A stretch of 64,000 bases of DNA. It comes from Silurus meridionalis. Taxonomy: Eukaryota > Chordata > Actinopteri > Siluriformes > Siluridae. Shown in pieces: positions 11,988 through 23,102 of the stretch. Made by a program: the position numbers and the translations under genes. Location of the stretch: positions 36,229,963-36,293,962 of the forward strand of contig NC_060887.1 of assembly GCF_014805685.1 (NCBI RefSeq). Reading direction: 5' to 3'. A model generated the notes under the pieces. It did no database searches, had not been told where the DNA came from, and worked only from the letters and a program-made list of their open reading frames with translations. Every line of letters begins with the position of its first letter. Position 1 is the first letter of the stretch.

Positions 11988-12004
11988 TTATCTATCTATC
12001 TATA
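11896..12004. repeat. (TCTA)n microsatellite
   Basis: About 27 tetranucleotide units with one TTTA interruption near 11987, flanked by (TGTC)n-like tracts on both sides. Confidence 0.95.
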
Positions 12005-12164
12005 TTTGCTTGTCTGTCTGTCTGTTTGTCCATTGTCAACTACTCTTGGAAAACTTGTAATAATAGTGCTAATTACAATAAAAGTAAGTAATTATTTCCT
12101 AAACTCTTCTTTCATCCTTCATAGTTTCGCTTGATGCTCTCTGATACATTTACTCTCAAGATGG

Positions 12165-13227
12165 CTTACAGGGAGGAGATCCAGCACCTAGTAGCATGGT
12201 TTGAGGACAATAACCTGGAACTCAACAGAAGATGAAAGAGATCATTGTGGATTATAGACGAGCCGGCAATCACACTCACACTCCCATTCACATTCACATC
12301 AGTGGAGCTGCTGTTGAGTGTGTACCCAGCTTCAAGTTCCTCGCAGTTCACATCTATGAGGATCTCACTTGGTCTCTAAACTCTTCTATCCTGATCAGAA
12401 AGGCACAAGAGCGCTTGTTTTTTCTGAGGAGACTTAAAAAGTCCTGGCCGTGCTACAGGATACTGGAGAACTTTTAGCACTGTACCATTGAGAGCATCCT
12501 CACTAACTGCATCTCAGTGTGCTACAGCAGCTGAGCTGAGTTTCGGACCGTAAAGCCGTTTCGAGGGTGGTAAAAACTGCCCAACGAATCATCGGCACTA
12601 ATCTTCCCACCTTGGAGAACATTTACAAATAAACACTGTCTGCAAAGAGTGAGGGGCATCAACAAAGATACCTCTCACCCCAACCATGGACTTTTCACCA
12701 CACAAACAGACTGAAGTATAGCTTTTTTCCTATAGCTGTTACTGCACTGACCACATATTCAATACTGCATTGTCACTTTCTGTGTATGTTGCACTGCTTA
12801 TCCACTACACATTTTTTTTCGCACCATCCTTAACTCACATTTGCACTACTTTACATTCCACTCTTATTTATACTGTATATACTGTATCATACATACATTC
12901 ATACTTGTACATAATTATATCGTCATTTGAGTATATTACCTTTTGATATGTCTATTTATGCATCATCTTTGCACAGTATATTGTATATTACTATATATAC
13001 CATATATTATTACCTACTGCACTCTTCTGTACATTAATCACCGTCATCCCTGTATATATGGACCTCATTCGTTATTTATCTATTCTTCTTTATTATCTAT
13101 TTATCTATTATGTTATCTATTGTAAATAGGCTATTTATGCACTTCTGGTAAATGCTAACTGCATTTCATTGGCTCAGTACATGTACCTTGCATAATGACA
13201 ATAAAGTTGAATCTAATCTAATCTAAG
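12165..13227 (+). mobile_element. LINE 3' end with reverse transcriptase C-terminus
   Basis: The + strand encodes, over frameshifts, HLVAWFEDNNLELN, TKEIIVDYRR (after a stop), FKFLAVHIYEDLTW, KAQERLFFLRRLKKS and TIESILTNCISVCY. This is the C-terminal part of a non-LTR reverse transcriptase. About 700 bp of 3' untranslated sequence follows and ends in 'aatctaatctaatctaa', a short tandem tail at 13210-13226 as expected for the L2/CR1 group. It is 5' truncated and inactive. Confidence 0.75.
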
Positions 13228-13599
13228 TCTCTTTGTCATAATTCTTTTTCACGGCATTTCCATGTATCTTGTTGTACTTTCATGGCCTCAGCAGAGTGTC
13301 TATACTGAGAAACATAACTCTATAATTCCACTACACAGTACTTCAACCTTTTTCTCCTATATTAATAAGTATTTTGATACCAGATGAAAAGCAACCTGAG
13401 GACGCTCACACAGCTTATCTTTCAGTTCTTTACTTCCTGTTTGTAAAAAGTCTAGCTATGTACACCAGCTATTGCAAATATGTTTTCCTATTCTGTTAGA
13501 CATTCTGCAAACAAAAACCAATACACTGTCAAAGTAAAACAACTAGTAAACTAACTACACTGCAGATCACAAAGCACAGTATAAGGAGTAAATAAATTA
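13228..13599. other. No gene recognised
   Basis: Nothing supported in this stretch. Confidence 0.4.
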
Positions 13600-13984
13600 A
13601 TTAATTAAAGAGTATAAATTAACCTGACTCGAAAAGCCAGGAGAATCGGGAAGCCAGGAGACTGGGGAAAACGGGAAAACAGGGGAAAACAGGAGAATTG
13701 GGAAAACAGAAGACTCAAAGAAATCAAACAACTATAAATAGCAGAACAGTTACCAAACTGACAACAAACAACCCACAAAGATTCAAATACAATAAATATA
13801 TAAAGACAAATACAATAAACCAACAGGAACCAAGGTAAAAGCGGTAACTTAAATACACCAAATAAATGAGGAGCAGGTGGGAGGCATTAAACAATTAGGG
13901 GCTAGAGAGTAGGGAATAAGGGCCCAGTGGCAACATCTGGTGGAAAAAGCAAAATCAAACAACCCAAAAGGTCCAGACCCTGAC
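13600..13984 (-). mobile_element. Possible LTR-like repeat
   Basis: Read on the minus strand it begins TGTCAGGGTCTGG at 13984, much like the start of the solo LTR at 19496. It contains a TATA-like 'ggtgtatttaag' and several degenerate 'gaaaacaggg'-type repeats (13665-13710). No target duplication or opposite terminus was identified, so the call is weak. Confidence 0.25.
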
Positions 13985-14094
13985 AATAATTAAACAATTA
14001 AACTGTAATGAAAGGGAAATAAATGCAAAAAAAATTCAGCATTTTTAGGTGTTCATTCACAGAAGACTGTTGAATTGATATGTTATAATAACTG

Positions 14095-14330
14095 ACATGA
14101 GAGGTGGTGGTATAGAAACTTCATGTAGCATCATCATGCTGGAACAGGTTTGGCTGTCCTAGTTAAAGTGTAAGGAAAATTTAATGCCACCACATACAAA
14201 GATATCATATACAATTGTGGACCTCCAACTTTGTGCTAACAGGTTGGGTAAAAAGCAAATATTTCTAAAAAAGTCAAATGTCTCAATACTTTTGTCCATG
14301 TAATTTATGTAGTAGTACATAATTTGTACA
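14095..14330. mobile_element. DNA transposon end remnant
   Basis: 'catgctggaacaggtttgg' followed by 'caattgtggacctccaactt' and 'caatacttttgtccatgtaa' resembles the terminal region of a widespread fish Tc1-like or related repeat. Only one end is present. Confidence 0.35.
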
Positions 14331-14582
14331 TAACTCTGATTTGAGACAGAGTGGTAGTATGTTTCCTCTCTGATGATGCACACAGTCAGACACAAATTGA
14401 ACAAAGCCTTTATCTTGAAATATCTTTTCTGGTCTTCTCCCAACCCATGACCTTACACTAAATAATTTGCTTATTTTTTAATCCAGATTAAAACAAATCC
14501 TTTTGATCGGCTTGCCTGCTTATACGCTAATGTGACTTATTCCTATTTATTTTCTTTCCTGTAATTATTATTTTTTTTATTT

Positions 14583-14958
14583 GTTGTGAAGCTGGAGGTA
14601 GCAGTGCTGAAGATGAGATTTTCATTGGGAGTGATGAGGATGGACAGGATTAGAAACGAGTTTATTAGAGGGACCATGCATGTGGGACAGTTTGGAGACA
14701 AGGTGAGGGATGCTAGATTTAGATGGTTTGGACATGTGCAGAGTAAGGGCATGGGGTATATCAGTAGGAGAATGCTGAGGATGGAGCCACCGCGAAGGAG
14801 GAAAAGAGGAAGACCAAGGAGGAGGTTTATGGATGTGTTAAGGGAAGACATGCAGGTAGTTGGTTTGAAAGAGGCAGATGTAGAGGACAGGGGGGTATGG
14901 AGACGAATGATTCACTGTGGTGACCCCTAATGTGAGAAGTCAAAAGAAGAAGAAGAAG
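14583..14958 (+). mobile_element. RTE-like LINE 3' end
   Basis: The frame 14586-14930 encodes the C-terminal tail of an RTE-like reverse transcriptase. It includes GVMRMDRIRNEFIRGT, RFRWFGHVQ and RGRPRRRFMDVLREDMQ, ending GDP and a stop. It passes directly into 'gacccctaatgtgagaagtc' and a (GAA)n tail, the family's 3' end. The 5' part is absent, as is usual for LINE insertions. The same tail is present at 19124-19412. Confidence 0.8.
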
Positions 14959-16021
14959 TTTTAGCCTTTCGTTATAATCACGGATTTTGGAATTTTCATT
15001 ATTAAGAGACCTACAACAAAATTTACAAACAAACCAATCAATTAATTTTATAGCAAGGTTATTAGTATCAGAAAATACCTTTTGGAGTAACACTTATTTT
15101 TAGGAATTTAAGTGACCTCATATGATTATACATAATACATCATACATAACAAGTCTGCCTTCCTTAAGAGCTGTATGGAGGCTCTGGGGGCTTTAGGGTA
15201 CTGCTTAAACCACTTATAATCAGAATAAGCCTGAGTGCATATTTGTGTCTTTACAAATGTTTGGTATGTCCATAGATGCCCTGATGGAAGTCCATATGCA
15301 TTATAAAGAGACTTAAAAGCATCTCTGCCTCCAACTCATAAATATACATATACACACACGTGTGTGTGTGTGTGGATGTCAGTGGGGGAGAGTAAATTTG
15401 GTGGAGGGCTTGTATTTTGTCTCCCCTTTTGTTTTTAATATATCATCGTATAATTGGAATTATGCATGCCGAATGCTTTTAATGTAGCTCGCTCTTTTTC
15501 TCTTTATTTACTTAAACTACAATTGTAGTGTTTAAAATATAAAAGTAGCAAATGTGCTTTTGGTCACTGACATTTAGTGACCAAATTTCAGCTGTTTGTA
15601 ATGTAATGTGTAAAGTATGTTTATAAATGTTTAAACTTTACTTCAATTTGTTTGTTTTTGTTTCTTTTTTGCATTTTTGTTGGAGAAAAAGTTAATAGCT
15701 TTTCATATTGCTCCAACGGAAAATTTGCACTGTCGACTGTAATAGTTATTTTATGTACTGACTGTTTTGCTAATTTTTAATGAATATGCCAATACTTCTG
15801 CACCCAGCCATAATAACACATCATTTAAAATAAAGAAATGCTACTGCTGTTATCAACTGTGATTTGAGCAGAATTCCAAGAGTAACCCTTGTGTGCATGT
15901 GTGTGTGAGTGTGTGTATGTCTGCACAGAGTATCTTCTAGATCATTAGAACTCATAAAAGAACAGTATATATGAAGATATAAGTAGACAGTTTATTAGTT
16001 TATATGCACGCATGCTGGTGT
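14959..16021. other. No gene recognised; small AC/GT palindrome
   Basis: The only structured item is an (AC)n/(GT)n palindrome around 15351-15374. The rest is AT-rich and unassigned. Confidence 0.4.
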
Positions 16022-16029
16022 GTGTGTGC

Positions 16030-16100
<71 letters not shown>
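16022..16100. repeat. (TG)n microsatellite
   Basis: An uninterrupted TG run at about 16030-16100, preceded by an imperfect section. Confidence 0.95.
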
Positions 16101-16102
<2 letters not shown>

Positions 16103-16197
16103 GGTGTGAGTGTGAGTGTGTGTGAGATGAAGACCCCCTGTGTGTTGGTTAGACTACTGCATTATTCAGAGTGCATTGCTCGCTGCCTGCAGTTTCC

Positions 16198-16200
<3 letters not shown>

Positions 16201-16272
<72 letters not shown>
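16201..16272. repeat. (CA)n microsatellite
   Basis: 36 CA units. It is the reverse complement of the TG tract that ends 100 bp upstream. Confidence 0.95.
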
Positions 16273-16277
<5 letters not shown>

Positions 16278-16753
16278 TGCTTCCTTTTTGGATGTTCTAA
16301 TCAGCCACTGCTCTTCCACTGTAATCTCCCTCCACTCTCAGCACAGCAGGGAGGAAAACACACCACAACTGCAGACACACCACCAAACACCTGCATTTCT
16401 GCAAGTTCACACCCTCCAAAATATCTCTAAAAACAGATACATATACAAAATATACAAAAGATACAGATTCAAAACACCAGCACTGATGTCTCCAGTCTGC
16501 ATTACCAATTATAGTTTACTAATTATAGTCAAATACTTGACATAATCATTACATAAACGGTCATTACTTGTATAGAAGGGTAATGTTATTTTTTTTTACC
16601 TTAGTAAGCTCTGTTTAGCAAGTGTTATAGGACACTGTGTGTGTTCTTTGTTTGCTGCTATGACTGTGCTTAGTTCTTTTCTTACCACCTTTCCTGACAC
16701 TCTAGCTTTTAAAACATTGGACCTTACTTATCAATCTTTTTTCAATCTTTTAG
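16273..16753. other. No gene recognised
   Basis: Unassigned sequence between two microsatellite groups. Confidence 0.4.
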
Positions 16754-16901
<148 letters not shown>

Positions 16902-16904
16902 CAA

Positions 16905-17152
16905 TAGATCAGAAGTTGATCAGTCACACCATGAAGTTATGGGAAAGAGTAGTGGAAGCTGTGCTGAGAGAAGAGGTGACCATCGGTGAGCAACAGTGTG
17001 GTTTCATGCTGAGGCAGAGCACTACAGACGCATTATTTGCTTTGAGAATGTTGAAGGAGAAGTATAGAGAAGGTCAGATGGAGTTGCATTGTGTGTTTGA
17101 GGATTAACAGAAAACATACAACAGGGTTCCAAGAGAGGATTTGTGGTTTTGT
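16905..17152 (+). mobile_element. RTE-like LINE, reverse transcriptase part 1
   Basis: The frame from 16916 encodes MKLWERVVEAVLREEV, EQQCGFMLRQSTTDALFALR and KYREGQMELHCVFED, the early fingers/palm of an RTE-like reverse transcriptase. After a stop it continues with a degraded QKTYNRVPREDLW. The element is broken at 17152 by the LINE at 17153-18450 and resumes at 18451 in the same order. The motif A Asp (normally in VFVDLEKAYD) is replaced, so it is inactive. Confidence 0.8.
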
Positions 17153-18450
17153 CAAGTCAAGTCAAGTCAAGTTTATTTGTATAGCGCTTTTCACAACAGA
17201 CATTGTCTCAAAGCAGCTTTACACAAATCAACAGTGATGGTGAATGGTGTGCATTTGTCCCTGATGAGCAAGCCGTGGCGACTGTGGCAAGGAAAAACTC
17301 CCTTAGATGTTATGAGGAAGAAACCTTGAGAGGAACCAGACTCAAAAGGGGAACCCATCCTCATCTGGGTGACATCAAGAGTTTGATCATAAATCTTTCA
17401 ACAATACAGAACACTGGAGAGTGAGAACTAACATGATTACTGGAGTATAAGATTATAAGTAATGTTCTTTCTGCAGTCTTAAACAGTCTATATGGTTAGT
17501 AGCTCCGAGTTTTATAAGCTCAGCATTTGTGATCACCACAGATCCAGCATCAGCTTCTCCATGCCAGAGCCTTTAAACACTCCAGGAGGTCCAATGTCAA
17601 AACTCCACACATGTAGCGGGATCCAAATGGCACTGGTACGTCTCTAGATGGTTCAGGATGTTTGTGAGTTCGGCATCTACTTTAAAGGTCCGTAATCATC
17701 ACGAGGTGGGAGGTGACTGAGCTGGAGCAACCTCAGGATGCCTCGGGATGGGGAGAGAAAGAGAAGCAGTGGAGAGGAATTAGCGTAGCTGCTGTTCATG
17801 ATATTAACAGCACAAGTTGATAATGTGCATGTGATCAGATGTTCTGGAGCACAAGGTTATGATGTGATGTGTGTTATGTGTAGGCTTTGCTAAAAGATAC
17901 GTTTTAATCTACACTTAAATTGGGTGAGTGTGTCTGAGCCCGAACACCGTCAGGAAGACTATTCCAGAGTTTAGGAGCTAAATGTGAAAATGCTCTACCA
18001 CCTTTAGTGGACTTTGCTATTCTAGGAACTACTAGAAGCCCAGAGTTTTGAGATCTCAGGAGCGTGGCGGATTGTAGCGTGTTAAAAGACTGGATAGATA
18101 CACGGAGCCAAACCATTTAGTGCTTTATAAGTGAGAAGTAATAGTTTGTAGTCTATTCGAAACTTAACAGGAAGCCAATGTAGGGACGATAAGATCGGGG
18201 TTATGTGATCATATTTTTTTGACCTTGTAAGAACTCTGGCTGCTGCATTCTGGACTAACTGAAGCTTGTTTATTAATGAAGCAGGACATCCACCTAGTAA
18301 CGCATTACAGTAGTCTATTCTGGAGGTCATAAACGCATGGACGAGCTTCTCTGCATCGGATATAGACAACATATTTCTTAGCTTAGAAATATTTCTAAGG
18401 TGAAAGAAGGCTGTTTTTGTAACCTGATTGATGTGATTTTTGAAAGAGGA
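17153..18450 (-). mobile_element. L2/CR1-like LINE inserted in an RTE-like LINE
   Basis: A minus-strand, 5'-truncated LINE. From 18450 down it encodes FKNHINQVTKTAFFHLRNI, DAEKLVHAFMTSRIDYCNAL, QNAAARVLTRSKKYDHITPI and, further 3', KGGRAFSHLAPKLWNSLPDG. A long untranslated region follows, ending in a (TTGAC)n tail seen as repeated GTCAA at 17151-17170. GGTTTTGT occurs at both edges (17145-17152 and 18451-18458), a target-site duplication marking the insertion. The YADD region is not included. The same family is at 9866-10780 and in pieces at 2530 and 20468. Confidence 0.85.
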
Positions 18451-18942
18451 GGTTTTGTATGAGGAAGTCAGGTGTGGCAGAGAAGTATCTAAAGGTGGTG
18501 CAGGGCATGTATGAAGACAGTGTGACAGCAGTGAACTGTGCAGTAGGAACAACAGACTGGTTTAAGGTGGAGGTTGGATTGCATCAAGGATCGGCTCTAA
18601 GCCCTTTCCTGTTTGCAGTGGTGATGGACAGGTTGACAGACAAGGTCAGACAGGAGTCTCCGTGGACTATGATGTTTGCAGATTATATTGTTATTTGTGG
18701 TGTGAGTAGGGAGCAGGTTGAGAGAGCCTGGAGAGGTAGAGGTATCTGCTGGAGAGAAGGGGAATGAAATTCAGTAGGAGTAAGAGAGAGTGCATGTGTG
18801 TGAACGAGAGGAGGGCAGTGGAGTGGTGTGGCTTAGAGACAGTGGCGTTGACTAAAAGACAAGAGATGGAGCTGGATTTAGCAGAGTTCAGGATGTTGAG
18901 ATTTTTGTTGCCAATGACGAGGATGGACAGGATTAGAAAAAT
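18451..18942 (+). mobile_element. RTE-like LINE, reverse transcriptase part 2
   Basis: It continues the element broken at 17152. Encoded are MRKSGVAEKYLKVVQGMYED, VGLHQGSALSPFLFAVVMDR (motif B region) and SPWTMMFADYIVICG. The catalytic motif reads FADY where active elements have FADD, so a catalytic Asp is lost. After 18770 internal deletions bring the sequence directly to TVALTKRQEMELDLAEFRML. It is interrupted again at 18943 within 'gacaggattagaaa'. Confidence 0.82.
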
Positions 18943-19123
18943 TTACATTTAGATTTGCGGCATGTAGCAAACGGCCTTGTCCAGAGCGATGTACAAAAGT
19001 GCTTTGAGTTTCTAGCAATGAAAAAATCTACATTGATATGCTAGATTACAAACTTAATATACATATAACTCTTGAATTCTACAAAGCAAACTTGGTAAGT
19101 GCTAATTTAAGTGTTGAAAGATT
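18943..19123. mobile_element. Short element inserted in the RTE-like LINE
   Basis: About 180 bp beginning 'tttacatttagatttgcggc' and including 'ccagagcgatgtacaaaagt', a phrase I recall from common fish interspersed repeats. It separates 'gacaggattagaaa' (18928-18941) from 'ttttattagagggac' (19122 onward), which are adjacent in the intact copy at 14648-14672. No clear target duplication or inverted ends. Confidence 0.6.
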
Positions 19124-19412
19124 TTATTAGAGGGACAGTGCATGTAAACCGTTTTGAAGACAAGGTGAGGGAGGCGAGATTAAGATGGTTTGGACATGTG
19201 CAGAGGAGGGACATGGGGTTTTTTGGTAGCAGAATGCTGAGGATGGAGCCACCAGGAAGGAGGAAGAGAGGAAGGCGGTCTATGGATGTGGTGAGGGAAG
19301 ACATGCAGGTAGTTGTGTTGAAAGAGGCAGATTTAGAGGACAGAGAGGTATGGAGACAGATGATCCACTGTGGTGACCCCTAATGGGAGAAGCCGAAAGA
19401 AGAAGAAGAAGA
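19124..19412 (+). mobile_element. RTE-like LINE, 3' end
   Basis: The third piece of the element that starts at 16905. It encodes FIRGTVHVNRFEDKVREARL, RWFGHVQRRDMGFFGSRMLR and the terminal HCGDP plus stop. It ends with 'gtggtgacccctaatgggag', 'aagccgaaag' and a (AAG)n tail. The end matches the 3' tails of the SINEs at 46829 and 52128. Confidence 0.82.
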
Positions 19413-19495
19413 AAATGTATATTATTTAATATAATTAATCAATATCACACGAGAAGTACAGTTTTATCCTAAAAAATCATCCATTATTGTATTAT

Positions 19496-19981
19496 TGTCA
19501 GGCTGACGGACAGGACGCGGAAGCGGAAGCAAGTCAATCATAGTTTATTAATCCAAACCAAAACAGTTCAACAAACGAAACACTCACTGCTGCCGAGGCG
19601 AGAAAACAAACAAAGAATATCCGCTTCGAGACGAGCAATCCAAACTGAAACCTTGAGTCCGAAACGAAAGTAAACGGCAGCGGCTAAGAGTAATAAATAG
19701 GGAACGGAACCAGCGGGGAATGCTGGCGGTCGGGCAGCCAAGGGTATCACCAGCATGACAATACAAGGACCGACAGCCTGTGACTCGAGAACGTGTGTTT
19801 ATATAGCCAGAACCATAACGAGTCACGGCTGTCGGTGATTAGGCAGGCACGGGATAATGAGGCACCATGAGCGCTACCGAGGGGGGCGTGGCAGGGTGCA
19901 TCTCTGACGGCGGCCAAAGGGGGCATGGCAGGGGAATCTCGGACAGCTACTGAGGGGGGCGTGGCAGGGGAATCCCTGACA
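19496..19981 (-). mobile_element. Solo LTR with 5-bp target duplication
   Basis: A 486-bp GC-rich block begins TGTCAGG and ends CCTGACA (short inverted termini, TG...CA). It is flanked by a perfect ATTAT duplication at 19491-19495 and 19982-19986. On the minus strand a TATA-like GGCTATATAAA (19798-19808) lies upstream of an AATAAA (19544-19549), the order expected in an LTR, so the minus orientation is preferred. The U3-like part has three related units around GGGGGGCGTGGCAGGG (19881-19975). No internal retroelement region remains, consistent with LTR-LTR recombination. Confidence 0.85.
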
Positions 19982-19986
19982 ATTAT

Positions 19987-20433
19987 ACAATTAATATTTA
20001 CTTATATTATATTTTATATTATAAAATACTGATTTAATTTGGTTGGTAACAGCCAAAATATCTTAATATTTTAATTGACTGATTAATAGTAATTTGACTC
20101 AAAAGATGCTGCACAATTTTATAAAAATTCTTACCACACCACTAGTTGATGCATTGTGATGCAAGTGCTTCTTATTAGTGAAACGTATATTGTTCCCCCC
20201 ACAGGTCACATTAAAAAGAATCCTGGAACTAAAATGAGATACAGGCTGTGGAGAAGCATATGATGAAGTTTATTAACAATTGCAAAGTTCCAGAAAGGTT
20301 GACTGCAGGCAATGTAAAGAAGCGGAACCACTTGCTCTTAAAAAATAAACTTGTTGGTTCTTAAGTTTTATATCACAATTCATACCGCTGTTCAAACAGA
20401 AAAGATTTAGCATGTTAATTAAAACACTGTCTG
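19987..20433. other. AT-rich stretch, no gene recognised
   Basis: Unassigned. A frame near 20210 reads GHIKKNPGT but stops soon after. Confidence 0.35.
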
Positions 20434-20685
20434 AGATTTGTATAGAAGCTATTTTTGTTTTCTTAGAATGAAAATGCTTCTACCACCTTTAAATATCAAA
20501 TCAAATCAAATCAATTTTTTTTGAGATCTCAGGGAGCGCGGATTGTAGCGAAAAGACTATAGATACACTGCAAACCATTTACTGCTGTATAAGTGAGAAT
20601 AATAGTTTGTAGTCTATTCAAACTTAAAAAATTTAATTTGATTTGAATTGATTTGAGATTTGTATAGAAGCTATTTTTTGTTTTC
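20434..20685 (-). mobile_element. LINE fragment between 30-bp direct repeats
   Basis: A scrambled piece of the LINE family at 17153-18450 ('atgcttctaccacctttaa' and 'ggagcgcggattgtagcg') lies between two nearly identical copies of GAGATTTGTATAGAAGCTAT plus TTTTGTTTTC, at 20434-20463 and 20655-20685. Inside it, (ATCAA)n and a partly complementary 'tttgatttgaattgattt' form an inverted pair. Confidence 0.55.
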
Positions 20686-20896
20686 ATCCTTGTCTGCTTT
20701 CAAATAGTGCATAAATTGTTTTATGAAATATTTGTTTACTTGACATACTGATATGAGTTCTGAAAATATGACATATACCGAATAATTATTTTTTTTAATA
20801 AACAGTAATAACACAATCATAAAATCAAAGAAAACTGTGGTCCCCATTAAGTAACTATTCTAACAGAGGACCCTGACAATGAATATGATCAAATAG
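20686..20896. other. AT-rich stretch, nothing recognised
   Basis: Nothing supported. Confidence 0.35.
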
Positions 20897-21100
20897 TAGT
20901 GTTTGCAGAGAAGTATCTAAAGGTCTGTGTTAGCAGTGACTGTAGAGACATGGCAGCATGGATGCGTTAACCCACAGTTCTCAACCTCAGTGCCAGCACT
21001 TGGTCGCACTCTGATTGGCAAGGCACTGGGCTCTTGGCAGGAGGACAAGGTCAGACAGGAGTCTCCGTGGACTATGATGTTTGCAGAAATTGTTATCTTA
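20897..21100 (+). mobile_element. RTE-like LINE fragments next to the U1 array
   Basis: 'tttgcagagaagtatctaaa' (20900) and 'gacaaggtcagacaggagtc' with 'gtggactatgatgtttgcag' (21043-21086) match the reverse transcriptase part at 18478-18690. The roughly 140 bp between them is unrelated to the LINE. The fragment ends about 100 bp before the first U1 array sequence. Confidence 0.65.
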
Positions 21101-21198
21101 CACACAAATCTACACATCAGGTTGCACAACATCCACACTTACTGTATATGCATTTGTGCAAACACAAAATAAAATTTTCAATGTGTTTTAATGTTTGT

Positions 21199-21223
21199 GT
21201 GGGGACTGCGTTCGCTCTCCCTG
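21199..21223 (+). pseudogene. U1 3' remnant at array left edge
   Basis: Only the last 25 nt of U1 (the 3' stem-loop, with the shortened 'cgttcgctctccctg' form) are present. They are joined to non-array DNA at 'gtttgt|gtggggactg'. A normal 3' box follows. Confidence 0.8.
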
Positions 21224-21574
21224 TCTCTTTATTCTGGTGAAGCAAAATTAGAACAACACTTCTTGACTGCTTTTAGAGATTTTTCTTTATCTTGCCCCAC
21301 AAAGAAAATTCGCAAGTGTGCAAGAAATCAAGGATCCAGACCAGATGTCTGTGTGTTTGTTTTTATTTTTCTATCAGTCTAATTCAACTCACAGGTCCAC
21401 ATCTATCCTGATTAGTAGAGGGAGCCCGCCCGCATGAGATCCCCGCTAGGATAGAGCGCAGACTCTGGAGGGGATTGGCTATGAACTCCTCAAAGACCTG
21501 TCCTGAAGCGTTCTTCACCCTCATCCAGCTGCCTACACCCCCTCAGGGCACATCTCAGGCAGACAAATGAATTC

Positions 21575-21734
21575 ATACTTACCTGGCAGGGGCAATACCA
21601 TGATCAAGACGGTGGTTTGCCCAAAGCGAGGCTCAGCCATTGCACTCAGGCTGTGCTGACCTTTGCGAATTCCCCAAATGTGGAATCTCGACTGCATAAT
21701 TTCTGATAGTGGGGGACTGTGTTCGCTCTCCCTG
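21575..21734 (+). ncRNA. U1 snRNA, copy 1
   Basis: 160 nt. It lacks one G in stem-loop III and three bases in the 3' stem-loop (CGCTCTCCC form), and has T for C in that stem. Confidence 0.75.
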
Positions 21735-22072
21735 TCTTTTTATTCTGGTGAAGCAAAAATTAGAACAACACTTCTTGACTGCATTTAGAGATTTTTCTTT
21801 ATCTTGCACCCACAAAGAAAATTTGCAAGTGTGCAAGAAATCAAGGATCCAGACCAGATGTCTGTGTGTTTGTTTTTTATTTTTCTATCAGTCTAATTCA
21901 ACTCACAAGGTCCACATCTATCCTGATTAGTAGAGGAAGCCCGCCCGCATGAGATCCCCGCTAGGATAGAGCGCAGACTCTGGATCGGATTGGCCAGGAA
22001 CTGGCCTGAAGACCTGGCTCATCCAGCTGCCTACACCCCCTCAGGGCACATCTCAGGCAGACAAATGAATTC

Positions 22073-22234
22073 ATACTTACCTGGCAGGGGCAATACCATG
22101 ATCAAGACGGTGGTTTGCCCAAAGCGAGGCTCAGCCATTGCACTCAGGCTGTGCTGACCTTTGCAATTCCCCAAATGTGGAATCTCGACTGCATAATTTC
22201 TGATAGTGGGGGACTGTGTTCGCGCTCCCCCCTG
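22073..22234 (+). ncRNA. U1 snRNA, copy 2
   Basis: 162 nt. It lacks G92 (TTTGCAATTCC) and one G in stem-loop III, and the 3' stem has CCCCCC. The promoter is of the type that lacks the TTCACCC part of the PSE-like element. Confidence 0.72.
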
Positions 22235-22605
22235 TCTCTTTATTCTGGTGAAGCAAAAATTAGAACAACACTTCTTGACTGCATTTAGAGATTTTTCTTT
22301 ATCTTGCACCCACAAAGAAAATTCGCAAGTGTGCAAGAAATCAAGGATCCAGACCAGATCCAGACCAAATCAAAGATCCAGACTGTGTGTTTGTTTTTTA
22401 TTTTTCTATCAGTCTAATTCAACTCACGAGGTCCACATCTATCCTGATTAGTAGAGGAGCCGCCCGCATGAGATCCCGCTAGGATAGGCGCAGACTCTGG
22501 ATCGGATTGGCCAGGAACTCCTCAAAGACCTGTCCTGGGCGTTCTTCACCCTCATCCAGCTGCCTACACCCCCTCAGGGCACATCTCAGGCAGACAAATG
22601 AATTC

Positions 22606-22764
22606 ATACTTACCTGGCAGGGGCAATACCATGATCAAGACGGTGGTTTGCCCAAAGCGAGGCTCAGCCATTGCACTCAGGCTGTGCTGACCTTTGCGAA
22701 TTCCCCAAATGTGGAATCTCGACTGCATAATTTCTGATAGTGGGGACTGTGTTCGCTCTCCCTG
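22606..22764 (+). ncRNA. U1 snRNA, copy 3
   Basis: 159 nt with deletions in stem-loop III and the 3' stem-loop. Its unit carries the 21-bp spacer insertion near 22356-22385. Confidence 0.72.
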
Positions 22765-23102
22765 TCTTTTTATTCTGGTGAAGCAAAAATTAGAACAACA
22801 CTTCTTGACTGCATTTAGAGATTTTTCTTTATCTTGCACCCACAAAGAAAATTCACGAGTGTGCAAGAAATCAAGGATCCAGACCAGATGTCTGTGTGTT
22901 TGTTTTTTATTTTTCTATCAGTCTAATTCAACTCACAAGGTCCACATCTATCCTGATTAGTAGAGGAGGCCCGCCCGCATGAGATCCCCGCTAGGATAGA
23001 GCGCAGACTCTGGATCGGATTGGCCAGGAACTGGCCTGAAGACCTGGCTCATCCAGCTGCCTACACCCCCTCAGGGCACATCTCAGGCAGACAAATGAAT
23101 TC

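Noticed and set aside
20195..20275. A splice acceptor and 2A-like GHIKKNPGT peptide
   Set aside because: The frame stops within a few codons and lacks the terminal Pro of 2A-type peptides. There is no supporting exon or LINE frame around it.
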